Assembly (NCBI GenBank): GCA_021776245.1
Contig: JAJFGF010000014.1
Span: 1 to 64,000, forward strand
Source: Hyphococcus sp.
GTDB lineage: Bacteria; Pseudomonadota; Alphaproteobacteria; Caulobacterales; Parvularculaceae
Length of the DNA: 64,000 bases
Reading direction: 5' to 3'
Translations under genes and position numbers: made by a program
The notes under the pieces: model-generated
The model's database searches: none
The model's input: only the letters and a program-made list of their open reading frames with translations
What the model was told of the DNA's origin: nothing
In this document: positions 35,220-44,044 of the stretch, piece by piece
How the letters are laid out: the number at the start of each line of letters is the position of its first letter
How positions within the stretch are numbered: the first letter of the stretch is position 1

Positions 35220-37910
35220 ATGGGGAACGATCACATGAGCGGCCGGAAATGGGTTTACAGCTTTGGGGCCGGCGCCGCAGAGGGCGACGCCTCGATGAAA
35301 AACCTGCTCGGCGGCAAGGGCGCGAACCTTGCCGAAATGTCGAGCCTTGGTCTGCCCGTGCCGCCGGGCTTTACCCTCACGACCGAGGTCTGCACCGCCT
35401 ATTATGAAAATGATCGCCAATATCCCGGCGGTCTCAAAGATCAGGCCGACGCCGCTGTCGCAAAAGTCGGCAAAGCCGTCGGCATGATTTTCGGCGATCC
35501 CAAAAATCCGTTGCTGGTGTCTGTGCGATCGGGCGCGCGCGCATCGATGCCCGGCATGATGGATACGGTTCTAAATCTCGGCCTCAATGATGAAACTGTC
35601 AAAGGTCTCGCCGCGCTTTCCGGCGACGAGCGCTTTGCCTATGACAGCTATCGCCGTTTCATCCAGATGTTTTGCGATGTCGTCCTTGGCGTAGAGCACT
35701 ATGTTTTTGAGGAAATCCTCGAGACCTATAAAGAAGAGCACGACTATTTCCTCGATACGGATCTGACAGCTGACGACTGGAAGAAAATCATCGCCGGCTA
35801 CAAGGTTGCGGTGACCGCTGCGCTCGGCGCGCCGTTTCCGCAAGATCCCGGCGAACAGCTTTGGGGCGCCATTGGCGCCGTCTTCGGGTCGTGGCGCAAT
35901 GACCGCGCTGACACTTATCGCCGTCTCCATAACATCCCGGAAAGCTGGGGCACCGCGGTCAATATCCAGGCAATGGTGTTCGGCAATATGGGCGAAACAT
36001 CTGCAACGGGCGTTGCGTTTACCCGCGATCCTTCGACTGGCGCGAATGAATATTACGGTGAGTTCCTGATCAATGCGCAGGGCGAAGATGTTGTGGCGGG
36101 CATCAGAACGCCGCAGACGCTGACAAAGCGCGCACGCGAAGCCATGGGCGAAACTGCGCCGTCCATGGAAGAAGCAATGCCGCAGGCCTTTGGCGAACTC
36201 GCAAAGGTCTTTGACCGCCTCGAAAAACATTACCGCGACATGCAGGATATTGAATTCACGATCCAGCAAGGCAAGTTGTGGATGCTGCAGACCCGCAACG
36301 GGAAACGCACCGCAAAGGCTGCGCTGAAGATCGCCGTTGATTTGTGTGACGACGGATTGATCTCTAAAGACGAAGCGGTGATGCGGGTCGATCCGCATTC
36401 TCTCGACCAGCTTCTTCACCCGTCGCTCGACCCAAATGCGCCGCGCGATCTTATTTTGACCGGGCTGCCGGCATCGCCGGGCGCGGCGTCTGGCGAAGTG
36501 GTGTTCAATTCCGACGAGGCTGAAAGATTAAGCCAGGAAGGCCGCAAGGTTATTCTGGTGCGTGTTGAGACGAGCCCTGAGGATATTCACGGGATGCACG
36601 CAGCAAAAGCGATCATCACCGCCCGCGGCGGGATGACCAGCCATGCGGCAGTCGTGGCGCGCGGCATGGGCCGCCCATGTGTTTGCGGCGCCGGCGATCT
36701 TAAAATCGATGCATCCGGCGAGCATTTCAGCGTTGGCGGCCGCAAGGTCAATAAGGGCGATGTGATTACGGTTGAGGGCGGCGAGGGCAAGGTATTTCTC
36801 GGCGAAGTCGCTACCCTGCAGCCGGAATTGTCGGACGATTTTGCAAAACTCATGAGTTGGGCCGATGCGGCGCGGCGTATGCGCGTGCGCGCCAATGCTG
36901 AAACGCCCAACGACGCGCAAGTCGCCCGTGATTTTGGCGCCGAAGGCATCGGGCTCTGCCGCACCGAGCACATGTTTTTTGAAACCGACCGGATCATTGC
37001 GGTCCGCGAGATGATTCTTGCTGAAGACAAGGAAGGCCGCGAGGCGGCGCTCGCGAAACTATTGCCCATGCAGCGTTCGGATTTTGAAGAGATCTTTCGC
37101 GTCATGCGCGGCCTGCCGGTGACCGTGCGGTTGCTCGATCCGCCGCTCCACGAATTCCTGCCCCACTCCGACGAAGAGATTGAGGAAGTTGCAAAGTCTT
37201 CCGGTATGGATGCGCAAAAATTGAAAGACCGCGCCCACAAGCTGCATGAGTTTAATCCGATGCTGGGCCATCGCGGTTGCCGCCTCGGCGTATCCTATCC
37301 CGAAATTTACGAAATGCAGGCGCGTGCGATCATCGAGGCGGCGTGCGCGATCGCGGCCGAGACCGGCGAAAAAGTCGTGCCGGAAATCATGATCCCGCTG
37401 GTCGCCAAGCGTGAGGAGCTGGCGTTCTTGAAATCCCGCATTGACGCCGTGGCGGCGACAGTGCTCACGGAAAAACAGACTGAGTTGGACTATCTGGTCG
37501 GCACGATGATCGAATTGCCGCGCGCGGCGCTGACCGCCGATGAAATTGCCCGGGATGCGGCGTTTTTCTCGTTTGGCACCAATGATCTGACGCAGACCAC
37601 ATTTGGCCTTTCGCGGGACGATTCCGCGTCGTTTTTGCCGGATTACATGCGGCAGGGCATTTTCGACCGTGATCCCTTTGTCACAATTGACGAGCAAGGC
37701 GTCGGCGCATTGGTGGAAATTGCCGCCGAACGGGGCCGGAAAACCCGTCCCGATTTGAAACTCGGCATTTGCGGTGAACATGGCGGCGACCCCGATTCAA
37801 TCGCCTTTGTAGAGAGGGTCGGGCTCGATTATGTCTCCTGTTCGCCTTATAGAACGCCGATTGCGCGCCTTGCGGCGGCTCAATCAAACCTCCGTGACAA
37901 AATAGCCTGA
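35220..37910 (+). CDS. ppdK: Pyruvate, phosphate dikinase
   Basis: PPDK of 896 residues, interconverting pyruvate + ATP + Pi with phosphoenolpyruvate + AMP + PPi. The N-terminal ATP-binding part starts WVYSFGAGAAEGDASMKNLLGGKGANLAEMSSLGLPVPPGFTLT. The central swivelling domain carries the phospho-histidine in GGMTSHAAVVARGMGRPCVCG. The C-terminal PEP-binding barrel includes GIGLCRTEHMFF and LGICGEHGGDPDS. An in-frame ATG at 35235 is an alternative start. Confidence 0.97.
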   Translation: MGNDHMSGRKWVYSFGAGAAEGDASMKNLLGGKGANLAEMSSLGLPVPPGFTLTTEVCTAYYENDRQYPGGLKDQADAAVAKVGKAVGMIFGDPKNPLLVSVRSGARASMPGMMDTVLNLGLNDETVKGLAALSGDERFAYDSYRRFIQMFCDVVLGVEHYVFEEILETYKEEHDYFLDTDLTADDWKKIIAGYKVAVTAALGAPFPQDPGEQLWGAIGAVFGSWRNDRADTYRRLHNIPESWGTAVNIQAMVFGNMGETSATGVAFTRDPSTGANEYYGEFLINAQGEDVVAGIRTPQTLTKRAREAMGETAPSMEEAMPQAFGELAKVFDRLEKHYRDMQDIEFTIQQGKLWMLQTRNGKRTAKAALKIAVDLCDDGLISKDEAVMRVDPHSLDQLLHPSLDPNAPRDLILTGLPASPGAASGEVVFNSDEAERLSQEGRKVILVRVETSPEDIHGMHAAKAIITARGGMTSHAAVVARGMGRPCVCGAGDLKIDASGEHFSVGGRKVNKGDVITVEGGEGKVFLGEVATLQPELSDDFAKLMSWADAARRMRVRANAETPNDAQVARDFGAEGIGLCRTEHMFFETDRIIAVREMILAEDKEGREAALAKLLPMQRSDFEEIFRVMRGLPVTVRLLDPPLHEFLPHSDEEIEEVAKSSGMDAQKLKDRAHKLHEFNPMLGHRGCRLGVSYPEIYEMQARAIIEAACAIAAETGEKVVPEIMIPLVAKREELAFLKSRIDAVAATVLTEKQTELDYLVGTMIELPRAALTADEIARDAAFFSFGTNDLTQTTFGLSRDDSASFLPDYMRQGIFDRDPFVTIDEQGVGALVEIAAERGRKTRPDLKLGICGEHGGDPDSIAFVERVGLDYVSCSPYRTPIARLAAAQSNLRDKIA

Positions 37911-38061
37911 TTGCGCTCATAGATCATTTCAATTCGTTTCAGACAGCTTTTTCCCCAAGCGAATCAGTACTTTACAGGCTGATATCAGTAGTTAATAATA
38001 GATTAACGCACGCGGAATTCATTTGCGTGAGTGGGGCAGGGGCGCCATATAATGCCATGAG

Positions 38062-38086
38062 AACGCGCTCCGAAGGCGCGTTTTTT
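38062..38086 (+). terminator. Terminator-like hairpin between ppdK and the cell-wall hydrolase gene
   Basis: AACGCGC (38062-38068) pairs with GCGCGTT (38076-38082) around a seven-base loop, continuing into a run of six T residues. It is 150 bases after the ppdK stop and inside the upstream part of the hydrolase reading frame, which supports a downstream start for that gene. Confidence 0.65.
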
Positions 38087-38152
38087 GCGTCTCTATGGAC
38101 GGCTGTTGCGTATCCCTTTTCGGGGCGTGGTGGAAAGAAAAGACTGAAGAAA

Positions 38153-38926
38153 ATGACGGCTCGATACGGACATAATGACCATGAGGTCAGCTGGACCATG
38201 CGCAGTCTTTTGGCTGCGGGTATGGTCTCTGTCTGTATTGTGGCGACGGCCATGCGGACCTCAGTCAATGCCGAGCGCGTCGAAGCCGTGGAAACCGCGC
38301 AACTGGCGATGGCTCAGGAAGCGCAGCTGGTTACTGATCTCGCCAATTATCTGGCGGCGGAAACAGCCGCTGCGCGCGAAGCGCTAGATGCGCCGCGTCT
38401 GAAGCCGGCGGTCCCGACGGCGGCAATGATGACGTCCACCGACGCTATTGCAGCGCTTGCAAATTTTGATTTCACCGAGCTCACCGTTGCGAAACTCGAC
38501 GGCGAAGAACGCGCCTGCCTGGCGCAGGCAATCTATTATGAGGCGCGATCGGAACCGCGAGTCGGCCAACTTGCTGTGGCGGATGTTGTTTTAAACCGGA
38601 CGCGGAGCCCGCTATATCCGAATTCGATCTGCGAAGTTGTGTTCCAGGGCGCCGAGCGCCGGACCGGTTGCCAGTTCTCGTTTACCTGTGACGGCGCTAT
38701 GCAGGCGCGACTGAACCAACGCAAATGGAAAGCATCGCAAGATCTTGCGGGCGCTGTCCTTGCGGGCGTGCGCGCGCCGGTTAGCCGCAACGCGACCCAT
38801 TATCACGCAACTTATGTGACGCCCTATTGGGCAAAATCGCTGACCCCGACTGCGACCATCGGCACGCATAAGTTTTATAAGTTCCCGAGCCGGCGCACCG
38901 TCGCTGCTGCTCCGGCGGCGATGTAG
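38153..38926 (+). CDS. Cell-wall hydrolase, SleB/CwlJ type
   Basis: A protein of about 257 residues. An N-terminal hydrophobic segment (MRSLLAAGMVSVCIVATAM) should anchor or export it. The catalytic hydrolase_2 domain (about residues 120-245) has the signature ERACLAQAIYYEARSEPRVGQLAVADVVLNR and GCQFSFTCDG. SleB-like enzymes cleave peptidoglycan glycan or amide bonds. The frame is open from 38027, and starts at 38057 and 38153 are possible; 38153 was preferred because a terminator hairpin lies between them. Confidence 0.82.
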   Translation: MTARYGHNDHEVSWTMRSLLAAGMVSVCIVATAMRTSVNAERVEAVETAQLAMAQEAQLVTDLANYLAAETAAAREALDAPRLKPAVPTAAMMTSTDAIAALANFDFTELTVAKLDGEERACLAQAIYYEARSEPRVGQLAVADVVLNRTRSPLYPNSICEVVFQGAERRTGCQFSFTCDGAMQARLNQRKWKASQDLAGAVLAGVRAPVSRNATHYHATYVTPYWAKSLTPTATIGTHKFYKFPSRRTVAAAPAAM

Positions 38927-38927
38927 T

Positions 38928-39908
38928 TTATTCTGTCGCCAGACAGATTTCTTCGCCTTCTTCCGCAATATTAAAACCCGCTTCCCGAACCGTTTCACGC
39001 TCGCTTGCTGTGGGATCATGTAGCGGGTTGGTGTGGTTCATATGAATGAACCGCACTTTGGTTTTCTCATCAGGCGACAAAGGCGCGAAACGCTTCATTG
39101 AATGTGAAACAAAGGGATGCGGAAAGCCGCTCATGTCGCGGCCGGGAATTTCGCCATCTGCAAAAAACGATGCATCGAGATAGACAAAGTCGACGCTCGC
39201 GATCATCTCTTCTATGCGCGTTCCTTGATCGTCCCATTCCTCCCAGCTGTCGATATCAGGAATAAACAGCGCGGATTTTTCAGGTGTCTCGATTTTGTAG
39301 CCAACCACTTCGGAAAACTCCTGACGATGGGGAACCAGAAACGGCGTTACCGATATGCCATCGGTAAGCATTTCGGCTTCTCCCGCATTCATGATCGCCA
39401 GGGTGATGTTGTAATATTTGACGAGCTGGCTCCACGGGCCATTATTTGACAAATAATCGGCCATGCGCGGCATTGCATAGACAGGAACATTTTGCGCGCC
39501 AGCCGCTTCATGGCCGAGCATCATCAGCCCGGCATAATGGCCAATATGGGCGTGGGTCAGGAATACGCCGTCGAGCTGCACCTGCTTTTCATGGGGTGCG
39601 ACCAGGTTGAGCGCATGTAGTTGCTCCTTGATGTCGGGCGTCGCCTCAAACAGCCAGCGCCTCGGCGCCGCTTCTCGCCGGTCGATCAACGCCAGCGACG
39701 TTGCATGCCGCTTTAAAGAAGGGTCCGCCCAGGCCGGATCGCCGGAATTGCCGATCTGCGGTTTGCCGGCGTCCTGGGCGACGCCGAGGACGAGAAGCGA
39801 GATTTCGCATTGTCGCGCTTCTTCAACAGGGTGCGATTCGTCAGGCGCCGGCTCGCGGGAACAGGCCGCAAGGAAAGCCGCGGCAAGGGCGAGCGCGCCG
39901 CGCATCAT
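38928..39908 (-). CDS. PqqB-like metallo-beta-lactamase-fold lipoprotein
   Basis: A protein of 326 residues. The N-terminus MMRGALALAAAFLAAC is a lipoprotein signal with a lipobox cysteine at 16. The rest is an MBL fold close to PqqB: LLVLGVAQDAGKPQIGNSGDPAWADP, the metal motif THAHIGHYAGL, and a late HMNHTNPLHD segment. PqqB proper is cytoplasmic and works in PQQ synthesis; this lipoprotein form is different and no other pqq gene is visible. Its ATG overlaps the nadC stop (ATGA region), so it is the last gene of the nad operon. Confidence 0.85.
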   Translation of the reverse strand: MMRGALALAAAFLAACSREPAPDESHPVEEARQCEISLLVLGVAQDAGKPQIGNSGDPAWADPSLKRHATSLALIDRREAAPRRWLFEATPDIKEQLHALNLVAPHEKQVQLDGVFLTHAHIGHYAGLMMLGHEAAGAQNVPVYAMPRMADYLSNNGPWSQLVKYYNITLAIMNAGEAEMLTDGISVTPFLVPHRQEFSEVVGYKIETPEKSALFIPDIDSWEEWDDQGTRIEEMIASVDFVYLDASFFADGEIPGRDMSGFPHPFVSHSMKRFAPLSPDEKTKVRFIHMNHTNPLHDPTASERETVREAGFNIAEEGEEICLATE

Positions 39909-40753
39909 TTGAAATCCATCCCGAGATCAAGGCCGGGCGCCGAATGGGTGATCCAGCCTGACGAGATCACGTCAATGCCGGTCTCGGCAATGGCCCGAAC
40001 CGTCTCGACGGTCACATTGCCGGAAGCTTCCAGCACGGCGCGGCCATTATTGATCGCGACGGCCTTTTTCAAATCATCTGTAGACATATTATCAAGGAGG
40101 ACAACGTCGGCGCCTTCGTCCAGCGCTTGTGTCAATTGCGCGAGGCCATCCACTTCGATTTCGATTTTCACCATGTGACCGGCTGCTGCACGCGCAGCGC
40201 GCAACGCATTAGCGATGCCGCCCGATGCGGCGATGTGATTATCCTTGATCATCACGGCATCATACAAACCGAAACGATGATTGTGGCCGCCGCCGCAGCG
40301 CACGGCGTGTTTTTCAAACGCCCTGAGACCCGGCGTGGTTTTGCGCGTACAGGTAATTTTCGCCTTTGTGCCTTTTATGGAGTCAACCAGCGCAGCGGTT
40401 GCTGTGGCGACACCCGAAAGATGGCCGAGAAAATTAAGCGCAACGCGCTCAGCGGAAAGAATGCTGCGGGCCGTGCCTTCAATCCCCAGAACAATGTCAC
40501 CGGTTTCGACGCGTGCGCCGTCATCCTTTTCAATTGAAATGCGGACCGCCGGATCAACAAGGCGAAAGGCGGCCAGCGCCAGGTCTATTCCGGCGATGAC
40601 TCCAGATTTGCGCGCGGCAATGATTGCTGTTGAGGTCGCATTCGCCGGGATTGTCGCGGCGGTCGTGATATCGCCCGCGTCGCCGAAATCTTCGCGCAAA
40701 GCGCGCGAAACCACTTTGTCAATAATCAGCGGCGACAGGCGTTGCGCGGTCAT
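39905..40753 (-). CDS. nadC: Nicotinate-nucleotide pyrophosphorylase (carboxylating)
   Basis: Quinolinate phosphoribosyltransferase of 282 residues. It converts quinolinate and PRPP to nicotinate mononucleotide. Conserved segments are DAGDITT near the N-terminus, [50 protein letters not shown] and VLLDNMS. The start overlaps nadB by four bases and the end overlaps the PqqB-like gene, so the operon order is nadA, nadB, nadC, PqqB-like. Confidence 0.96.
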   Translation of the reverse strand: [282 protein letters not shown]

Positions 40754-42297
40754 TCGATATCCTCATCCTCATCGTCTTCTTCATAGGTTTCCGTTGCGCA
40801 GATTTCCGTATGAAAGGCTTCTTTTTCGGTTCCCGGAAAATCACTGCGGTAATGTCCGCCGCGTGATTCCTCGCGCATCAGCGCGCCTTGCGCAATCAGT
40901 TCCGCAGAGACCAGAGCGCTCTTTAGCCCGCTGGTCATCGCCGGATGGTCGTTCAGGTCCTCAATAATACCGAGCGTTTTGATCAGACTGTCTTGCGAAC
41001 GCAAAAGTGCGCAGCCCGATGACATAGCCGCGCGCAATCGCATCATCGCATCCGCATCTGCGGGTTTTGACGGCATCTCCATACGGTCGGCGGGGGCGCC
41101 TGGATCGGCCGGCTGGACAACTTGCTTGTCGCGCAATTGATCAGCGATCCGGGCGCCAAAAACTACAGCTTCCAATAACGAGTTGGACGCAAGCCGGTTG
41201 GCGCCGTGAACGCCGGTTGAGGCAACTTCGCCTAAAGCCCAAAGACCTTCAACGCTCGACTTACCGTCAAGATCGGTCTTGACGCCGCCCATATGGTAGT
41301 GGGCGGCCGGGGCCACGGGCATTTTCTCTGCTCGCGGATCGATGCCGGCTTTCTGGCATGCGGCAAAAACCGTTGGAAAATTTTCCGGGAACGCCGCACC
41401 AATCGTTTTCGTGGCATCGAGAAACGCGCCGCGCCCGGAAGCAATTTCCGCTTCGACGGCGCGGGCGACGATATCACGGGGCGCGAGATCTTTATCTTTG
41501 TGATATTCGCCCATAAAGGCGCGCCCGTCGGCATTAACGAGCGTTGCGCCGTCGCCGCGCAGGGCTTCGGTGGCGAGCGGCGCGGGATCGACGCCGATAT
41601 CCAGCGCCGTCGGGTGAAATTGCACAAATTCCGGATCGCGAATGATTGCCCCGGCGCGCGCCGCAAAGGCGAGCCCGTGTCCCTGTGCTGGTGTTGGATT
41701 GGTGGTGACGGCGTAAAGCCCGCCGAGCCCGCCGGTCGCCATCACGGTTTCCGCTGCGTCAAAAACCGCGCGCTCACCGGCTGCGACATCATAAACGAGG
41801 ACCCCGCCGACCGCGCCATGATCATCGGTCAGCAGATCTTCAACGACAATGCGCTCCAGAATAGTGATATGGTCGGCCTGACGCGCGGCCTTGATCAGCG
41901 CGGCCATAATTGCAACGCCGGCTCTGTCGCCCGTCGCATGGACAATACGATCCCGGCAATGGGCGGCCTCGCGCCCAAGTTTCAATTTACCTTCAGCGTC
42001 TCTGTCGAACGCAACGCCATAATGGATGAGATCTTCAACGGCTGCCGCGCCGCCATCAACAAGAAGGCTTGCGGCTTCCGCGTCTACGAGGCCTGCGCCG
42101 GCCTGTACGGTATCGGCGAAGTGCAAATTAGGCGTGTCGTTTTCGCCGATCGCCGCCGCCATGCCGCCCTGAGCCCAGGGTGTCGATCCGCCAAGCCCAA
42201 GCGGGCGTGCGGTGATGATTGTGACGGGCCGGGGCGCGAGTTTCAGCGCCGTATAAAGCCCGGCAACGCCCGCGCCGATGATAAGGATGTCAGTCAT
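40750..42297 (-). CDS. nadB: L-aspartate oxidase
   Basis: An FAD-dependent oxidase of 515 residues. It oxidises aspartate to iminoaspartate, which NadA condenses with dihydroxyacetone phosphate. IIGAGVAGLYTALKLAP is the dinucleotide-binding motif; GGSTPWAQGGMAAAIG, the active-site HFHPTALD-type segment (VQFHPTALDIG) and HYHMGGVKTD are typical of the family. The C-terminus ends in an acidic tail (YEEDDEDEDIE). Confidence 0.96.
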   Translation of the reverse strand: MTDILIIGAGVAGLYTALKLAPRPVTIITARPLGLGGSTPWAQGGMAAAIGENDTPNLHFADTVQAGAGLVDAEAASLLVDGGAAAVEDLIHYGVAFDRDAEGKLKLGREAAHCRDRIVHATGDRAGVAIMAALIKAARQADHITILERIVVEDLLTDDHGAVGGVLVYDVAAGERAVFDAAETVMATGGLGGLYAVTTNPTPAQGHGLAFAARAGAIIRDPEFVQFHPTALDIGVDPAPLATEALRGDGATLVNADGRAFMGEYHKDKDLAPRDIVARAVEAEIASGRGAFLDATKTIGAAFPENFPTVFAACQKAGIDPRAEKMPVAPAAHYHMGGVKTDLDGKSSVEGLWALGEVASTGVHGANRLASNSLLEAVVFGARIADQLRDKQVVQPADPGAPADRMEMPSKPADADAMMRLRAAMSSGCALLRSQDSLIKTLGIIEDLNDHPAMTSGLKSALVSAELIAQGALMREESRGGHYRSDFPGTEKEAFHTEICATETYEEDDEDEDIE

Positions 42298-42386
42298 ACG
42301 TGACTATGCCCGCGATTCGCCGGCGAAATCGTTCTCGCTCGGCAAGAGAGGATCCATTCGAGTTGGTTGAATAAACCGCGTAAATC

Positions 42387-43487
42387 CTAAACCCGCGATT
42401 CAATCGCCGCAACTTCGGGCGGGCGCTGATGGTTATACATCGACTGGCGCGTTAACGGGAGGGCGATCATGCGATCGATCGGCAGTCTTGCCTTTGCGAT
42501 AATCTCCGGATCAATGATCACTTCATGTTCCATGGTTTGAAAGGAGTGGAGAATTTTCGGCAGGGTGATGCGCTTCATATGCGGGCACAGATTACACGGC
42601 CGCACAAAATTTACCTTCGGATTTTCCAGCGCCACATTGTCCGACATTGAGCATTCAGTGATCAGCACCACGTTTTTCGGCTGGTTTTCCTTGACAAAAT
42701 TGCTCATGCCGCTGGTCGAGCCGGCGAAATCGGCTTCGGCGAGCACGTCCGGCGGGCATTCCGGATGGGCCAACACAATAACGCCAGGATTGCCTTCGCG
42801 AATTTCGCAAATGTCTTCTGCGGTGAAACGCTCATGGACTTCGCAGGCGCCGGCCCAGGTGACAATTTTGACATCGGTCATCGCTGCGACATTTTTGGCG
42901 AGATATTGATCAGGGAGGAACAAGACTGTGTCCGATCCCCATTCACGCGCAGCATATTCAACGACTTCAACGGCGTTGGATGATGTGCAGCAAATATCGG
43001 TTTCGGCTTTTACGTCTGCTGTGGTGTTCACATAAGTGACCACCGGCGCGCCGGGATATTTCTGTTTTAGAAGGCGCACATCGGCGCCGGTAATCGAGGC
43101 GGCGAGGGAACAGCCGGCGCGTAAATCCGGGATCAGGACGGTTTTCTCCGGGCACAGAATTTTTGATGTTTCCGCCATGAAATGGACGCCCGCCTGTACG
43201 ATGATATCGGCGTCAGTTTTTGCGGCTTCCTTGGCGAGTTGCAAACTGTCGCCGGCAAAATCGCCAACGCAATTAAAAATCTCCGGCGTCATATAATTAT
43301 GTGCGAGGACGACCGCATTCTTTTCGCGCTTTAAGTCATTGATCGCTGCGATATAGGGCGCATGAACGCGCCATTCGATTTCAGGAATAAATTGCGCGAC
43401 CTTGGGGTAAAGATAATCGGTCTTGCGCCGCACCTCGTCCGTATAGGCCAATGCGGTGTGGGTTTTTTCGTCACCAAAGGCAGGCAT
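42387..43487 (-). CDS. nadA: Quinolinate synthase A
   Basis: NadA of 366 residues, a [4Fe-4S] enzyme making quinolinate from iminoaspartate and dihydroxyacetone phosphate. Cluster cysteines are in [10 protein letters not shown], the [11 protein letters not shown]-flanking region and [11 protein letters not shown]. Further conserved parts are [13 protein letters not shown] and [22 protein letters not shown]. It is first in the nad operon, 90 bases upstream of nadB. A palindrome at 43543-43561 lies 56 bases upstream and is a likely regulator site. Confidence 0.96.
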   Translation of the reverse strand: MPAFGDEKTHTALAYTDEVRRKTDYLYPKVAQFIPEIEWRVHAPYIAAINDLKREKNAVVLAHNYMTPEIFNCVGDFAGDSLQLAKEAAKTDADIIVQAGVHFMAETSKILCPEKTVLIPDLRAGCSLAASITGADVRLLKQKYPGAPVVTYVNTTADVKAETDICCTSSNAVEVVEYAAREWGSDTVLFLPDQYLAKNVAAMTDVKIVTWAGACEVHERFTAEDICEIREGNPGVIVLAHPECPPDVLAEADFAGSTSGMSNFVKENQPKNVVLITECSMSDNVALENPKVNFVRPCNLCPHMKRITLPKILHSFQTMEHEVIIDPEIIAKARLPIDRMIALPLTRQSMYNHQRPPEVAAIESRV

Positions 43488-43542
43488 GTTACGCCCCCGA
43501 TTTTGCCGCCCGCAAAACGCGCCAGGCGGCGGCTCCAGTTAT

Positions 43543-43561
43543 TATGCTCAACTAGAGCATA
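43543..43561. promoter_or_regulatory. Palindrome upstream of nadA, candidate NadQ operator
   Basis: TATGCTC (43543-43549) and its exact complement GAGCATA (43555-43561) are separated by five bases. The site is 56 bases upstream of nadA in otherwise AT-poor DNA. A COG4111-type regulator gene lies 2 kb away, and alphaproteobacterial NadQ is known to control nad genes through palindromic sites. The link between this palindrome and NadQ is inference. Confidence 0.6.
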
Positions 43562-43679
43562 TATGGGGTTCAAAAAACGCCCCACAAGGGGGTTGGCGCG
43601 AACCCTAACCAAAAAAGATGACTGGTCAAGCAAATGCACGGATCACAAAATGGCTATTGGCCGTCAGAAAAACCAATAT

Positions 43680-43695
43680 GTAAGTCTTGACTTAC
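43680..43695. promoter_or_regulatory. ArsR-type operator 1 (perfect palindrome)
   Basis: GTAAGTCTTGACTTAC is a perfect inverted repeat with a two-base centre. It overlaps the putative -35 box of the arsR-like gene and is repeated with one mismatch 35 bases further on, a spacing typical of paired regulator sites. Confidence 0.6.
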
Positions 43696-43715
43696 GGAAA
43701 TGGCTGCCATATAGG
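43687..43715 (+). promoter_or_regulatory. Promoter of the arsR-SRPBCC operon, apparently leaderless
   Basis: A -35 box TTGACT (43687-43692) and a -10 box TATAGG (43710-43715) are 17 bases apart. Transcription would start about at the ATG at 43722, leaving no room for a ribosome-binding site, so a leaderless mRNA is predicted. Confidence 0.6.
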
Positions 43716-43730
43716 TAAGTCATGGCTTAC
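43715..43730. promoter_or_regulatory. ArsR-type operator 2 overlapping the start codon
   Basis: GTAAGTCATGGCTTAC repeats the upstream palindrome with one mismatch in its right arm. It covers the predicted transcription start and the ATG, which would give strong autorepression. Confidence 0.55.
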
Positions 43731-44027
43731 GAAATAAAGTTTGAGGCGCTGGCGGCGCCCACGCGGCGGGCGGTTTTTGAAAAGCTCCGCGCTGGCCCCA
43801 TGGCGGTCAACGCGCTGGCCGAGGGCCTTCCGGTCTCGCGGCCCGCGATCTCACAGCATTTGAAAGTCTTGAAAGACGCCGGTCTCGTCAGTGAACGGCG
43901 TGATGGGGTTAAGCGCATTTACAGTCTCGATACGCAAGGCATTTCGGAATTGAGAGACTATTTCGACCGCTTTTGGGATGAGGCGCTTGAGGCTTATCAG
44001 CGCTCGCTTGAGGCCAGCGACGCCTGA
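43722..44027 (+). CDS. ArsR-family winged-helix repressor (SdpR-like)
   Basis: A 101-residue regulator. FEALAAPTRRAVFEKLRAGPMAVNALAEGLPVSRPAISQHLKVLKDAGLVSERRDGVKRIYSLD is a complete ArsR HTH and wing. It has no CxC metal-binding motif, so it is probably of the metal-independent SdpR-like subgroup usually paired with AHSA1/SRPBCC proteins. It is co-transcribed with such a gene 17 bases downstream. Two palindromes at its promoter suggest autoregulation. Confidence 0.92.
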   Translation: MAYEIKFEALAAPTRRAVFEKLRAGPMAVNALAEGLPVSRPAISQHLKVLKDAGLVSERRDGVKRIYSLDTQGISELRDYFDRFWDEALEAYQRSLEASDA

Positions 44028-44044
44028 ACTAAGGAGGAGAGAAA

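Noticed and set aside
38928-39908. True PqqB of a PQQ operon
   Set aside because: No pqqA, C, D or E nearby and it carries a lipoprotein signal, unlike cytoplasmic PqqB.
41293-42303. 336-codon open frame opposite nadB
   Set aside because: Mirror frame of a conserved gene; its product has no recognisable motif.
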